A stretch of DNA of 6,151 nt from Spirochaetia bacterium (lineage in GTDB: Bacteria; Spirochaetota; Spirochaetia; Treponematales; Rectinemataceae), in the NCBI GenBank assembly GCA_021286925.1, contig JAJTBL010000122.1:1-6151 (forward strand). Direction: 5' to 3'. Below the pieces are notes generated by a model. The model had not been told where the DNA came from and made no database searches. It saw only the letters and a list, made by a program, of their open reading frames with translations. The position numbers were made by a program, and so were the translations under genes. Of this stretch, positions 5,150 through 6,151 are shown in pieces; the stretch's first letter is position 1; each line of letters starts with the position of its first letter.

Positions 5150-6151
5150 CTATCCGGATGTTTGTCTGCCGTCAAGCTGTTCGGTCGGATTTTCAACAGC
5201 CTCACAGGATAGTACTTTTAGAATCGGCAGCAATTCAGCTGCAGAAAACCATCCAGCTTTTGTATATAATCGTCTGCCGGCGTCACCATGACAGGCGACC
5301 GCATGGATAGTGCTTTGCAAGGCCAGCGTCCAGGTATCAACAGCTTTATTTTTTTGCACTGCACAGCGAAGCGCCAAATCTCCGGCAAGGAAACCTGCTA
5401 AAATGTCGCCGGAACCTGCCGTTCCGAGTCCCGGGCACTGTCCGTCCCATATCGAAAACCGCTGTGATGGCTTGGCCTTCGGCGAACAGATCCAGGTTAC
5501 ATGGCTTTTATACACGATGATCGCATTGAGCTTTTCCGCTAGTTGTTCAAGCAGCTCACCAAAAGGGAGATTTTCCTGCGAAGGAATAAAGTGCTGGACA
5601 AGCGCCGCAAACTCACCAGGATGCGGCGTTAGTATCAACGGGGCTGTACGGTTCTGCATTTGGGAGAACATTGCAAGGCTGCCGCTTTCAGCCAGAATTC
5701 GCAGAGCATCGGCATCAAGAACAAGCGGAATATTGAGGCGGAGCAGTTTTTCAAGAATTCTGCAATGTTCAGGAGTTTTTCCCCACCCCGGACCGGCAAG
5801 AATAGAATCGGCTTTCAAACTGTCTGTTTCCAAAACGCTTTCCGGCCTGGTCATGACGGCGGGAAGAGCTGGTGCGGCCATCGCATACGCTTCGTCTTGT
5901 ATGAAAAACTGAACATAACCGGCGCCTGCCGCTTGTGTTGCTTTGCAGGATAGAAAGGCAGCACCAAGTGTGCCGACTGCGCCTGCCAAAACTGCCACCC
6001 TGCCACGTGAAATCTTGTATGCATCGCCAGCAAGATATATCTGAGCCTGGCGGATAGCATCAGCTTCGATAATGCTGCCTTCTGCCATGCTTTGAACGAA
6101 ACTGAGCGGGAAAACATCATCAGCAATGAAAATCTGACCTGCACAAGACCT
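5150..6151 (-). CDS. nnr: NAD(P)HX repair enzyme, dehydratase half of bifunctional Nnr (5' end outside window)
   Basis: The frame is open from the right edge (6151) to TAG at 5152-5150, 333 residues visible. The ATG at 6088 is internal: the 21 codons before it (..GQIFIADDVFP..) resemble the end of the YjeF N-terminal epimerase domain, so this is probably the fused NnrE-NnrD protein with the epimerase lying outside the window. Numbering from that Met, the ribokinase-like dehydratase domain shows GRVAVLAGAVGTLGAA (29-44), AGPGWGK (98-104), LDADAL (124-129), LTPHPGEF (153-160), GTAGSGD (222-228) with the catalytic Asp and anion hole, and HGDAG (267-271). The enzyme removes water from damaged S-NAD(P)HX using ADP (or ATP), while the epimerase half interconverts the R and S forms. 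Cytoplasmic. It is the upstream gene of the Nudix hydrolase, 21 nt away. The domain assignment is firm; the fusion is strongly suggested but cannot be fully seen. Confidence 0.92.
   Translation of the reverse strand, partial: RSCAGQIFIADDVFPLSFVQSMAEGSIIEADAIRQAQIYLAGDAYKISRGRVAVLAGAVGTLGAAFLSCKATQAAGAGYVQFFIQDEAYAMAAPALPAVMTRPESVLETDSLKADSILAGPGWGKTPEHCRILEKLLRLNIPLVLDADALRILAESGSLAMFSQMQNRTAPLILTPHPGEFAALVQHFIPSQENLPFGELLEQLAEKLNAIIVYKSHVTWICSPKAKPSQRFSIWDGQCPGLGTAGSGDILAGFLAGDLALRCAVQKNKAVDTWTLALQSTIHAVACHGDAGRRLYTKAGWFSAAELLPILKVLSCEAVENPTEQLDGRQTSG

Noticed and set aside
4815..5291. 158-codon open frame on the plus strand (and a 98-codon one at 4817-5113)
   Set aside because: Antisense to the Nudix gene with its clear Nudix box and to the end of nnr; no family resemblance.
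5310..5912. 200-codon open frame on the plus strand
   Set aside because: It lies antisense to the Nnr dehydratase domain, whose conserved motifs are intact; the translation is Ser/Ala/Pro-rich with no recognisable motif.
5851..6144. Alternative minus-strand frame of 97 codons near the right edge
   Set aside because: It overlaps the Nnr frame, which is open to the edge and carries the glycine-rich dehydratase motif.

Overview
The window looks like ordinary chromosomal housekeeping DNA of a bacterium with roughly balanced base composition. It is densely packed: five protein genes fill nearly all of it. I see no mobile element, CRISPR array, tRNA or rRNA. The helicase type and the compact gene order make me lean towards a spirochaete (Treponema-like), but that rests on recollection of the family and is tentative.

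Layout: (1) 1-1838, minus strand, the N-terminal 612 codons of a DEAH-box RNA helicase of the HrpA family, running off the left edge. (2) 1839-1930, a short divergent promoter region. (3) 1931-4712, plus strand, a tight three-gene unit: a 12-TM-type SLC13/ArsB-NhaD superfamily permease, then xseA and xseB, the two subunits of exodeoxyribonuclease VII. Permease and xseA are 9 nt apart and xseA and xseB overlap by 14 nt. (4) 4706-6151, minus strand, a second operon meeting the first tail to tail with a 7-nt overlap: a bifunctional NAD(P)HX repair enzyme (Nnr; only the end of the epimerase half and the whole dehydratase half are visible), followed by a MutT-like Nudix hydrolase.

Functional theme: exonuclease VII degrades single-stranded DNA during repair, the Nudix protein probably removes damaged nucleotides, and Nnr repairs hydrated NAD(P)H. 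The right two thirds of the window is therefore largely DNA and metabolite damage control, with an anion-type permease of unknown substrate at the head of the exonuclease operon.

I do not see a clearly new multi-gene system. The signals most worth checking are: (a) an A8 slippery tract in frame with an A-AAA-AAC heptamer, followed by a well-formed 11-bp hairpin, inside the helicase gene, which would give a truncated one-RecA-domain product if ribosomes or polymerase slip; (b) a divergent promoter pair in which both -10 boxes lie exactly 7 nt from the start codon, predicting two leaderless mRNAs; (c) a convergent gene overlap with a small inverted repeat and no conventional terminator.
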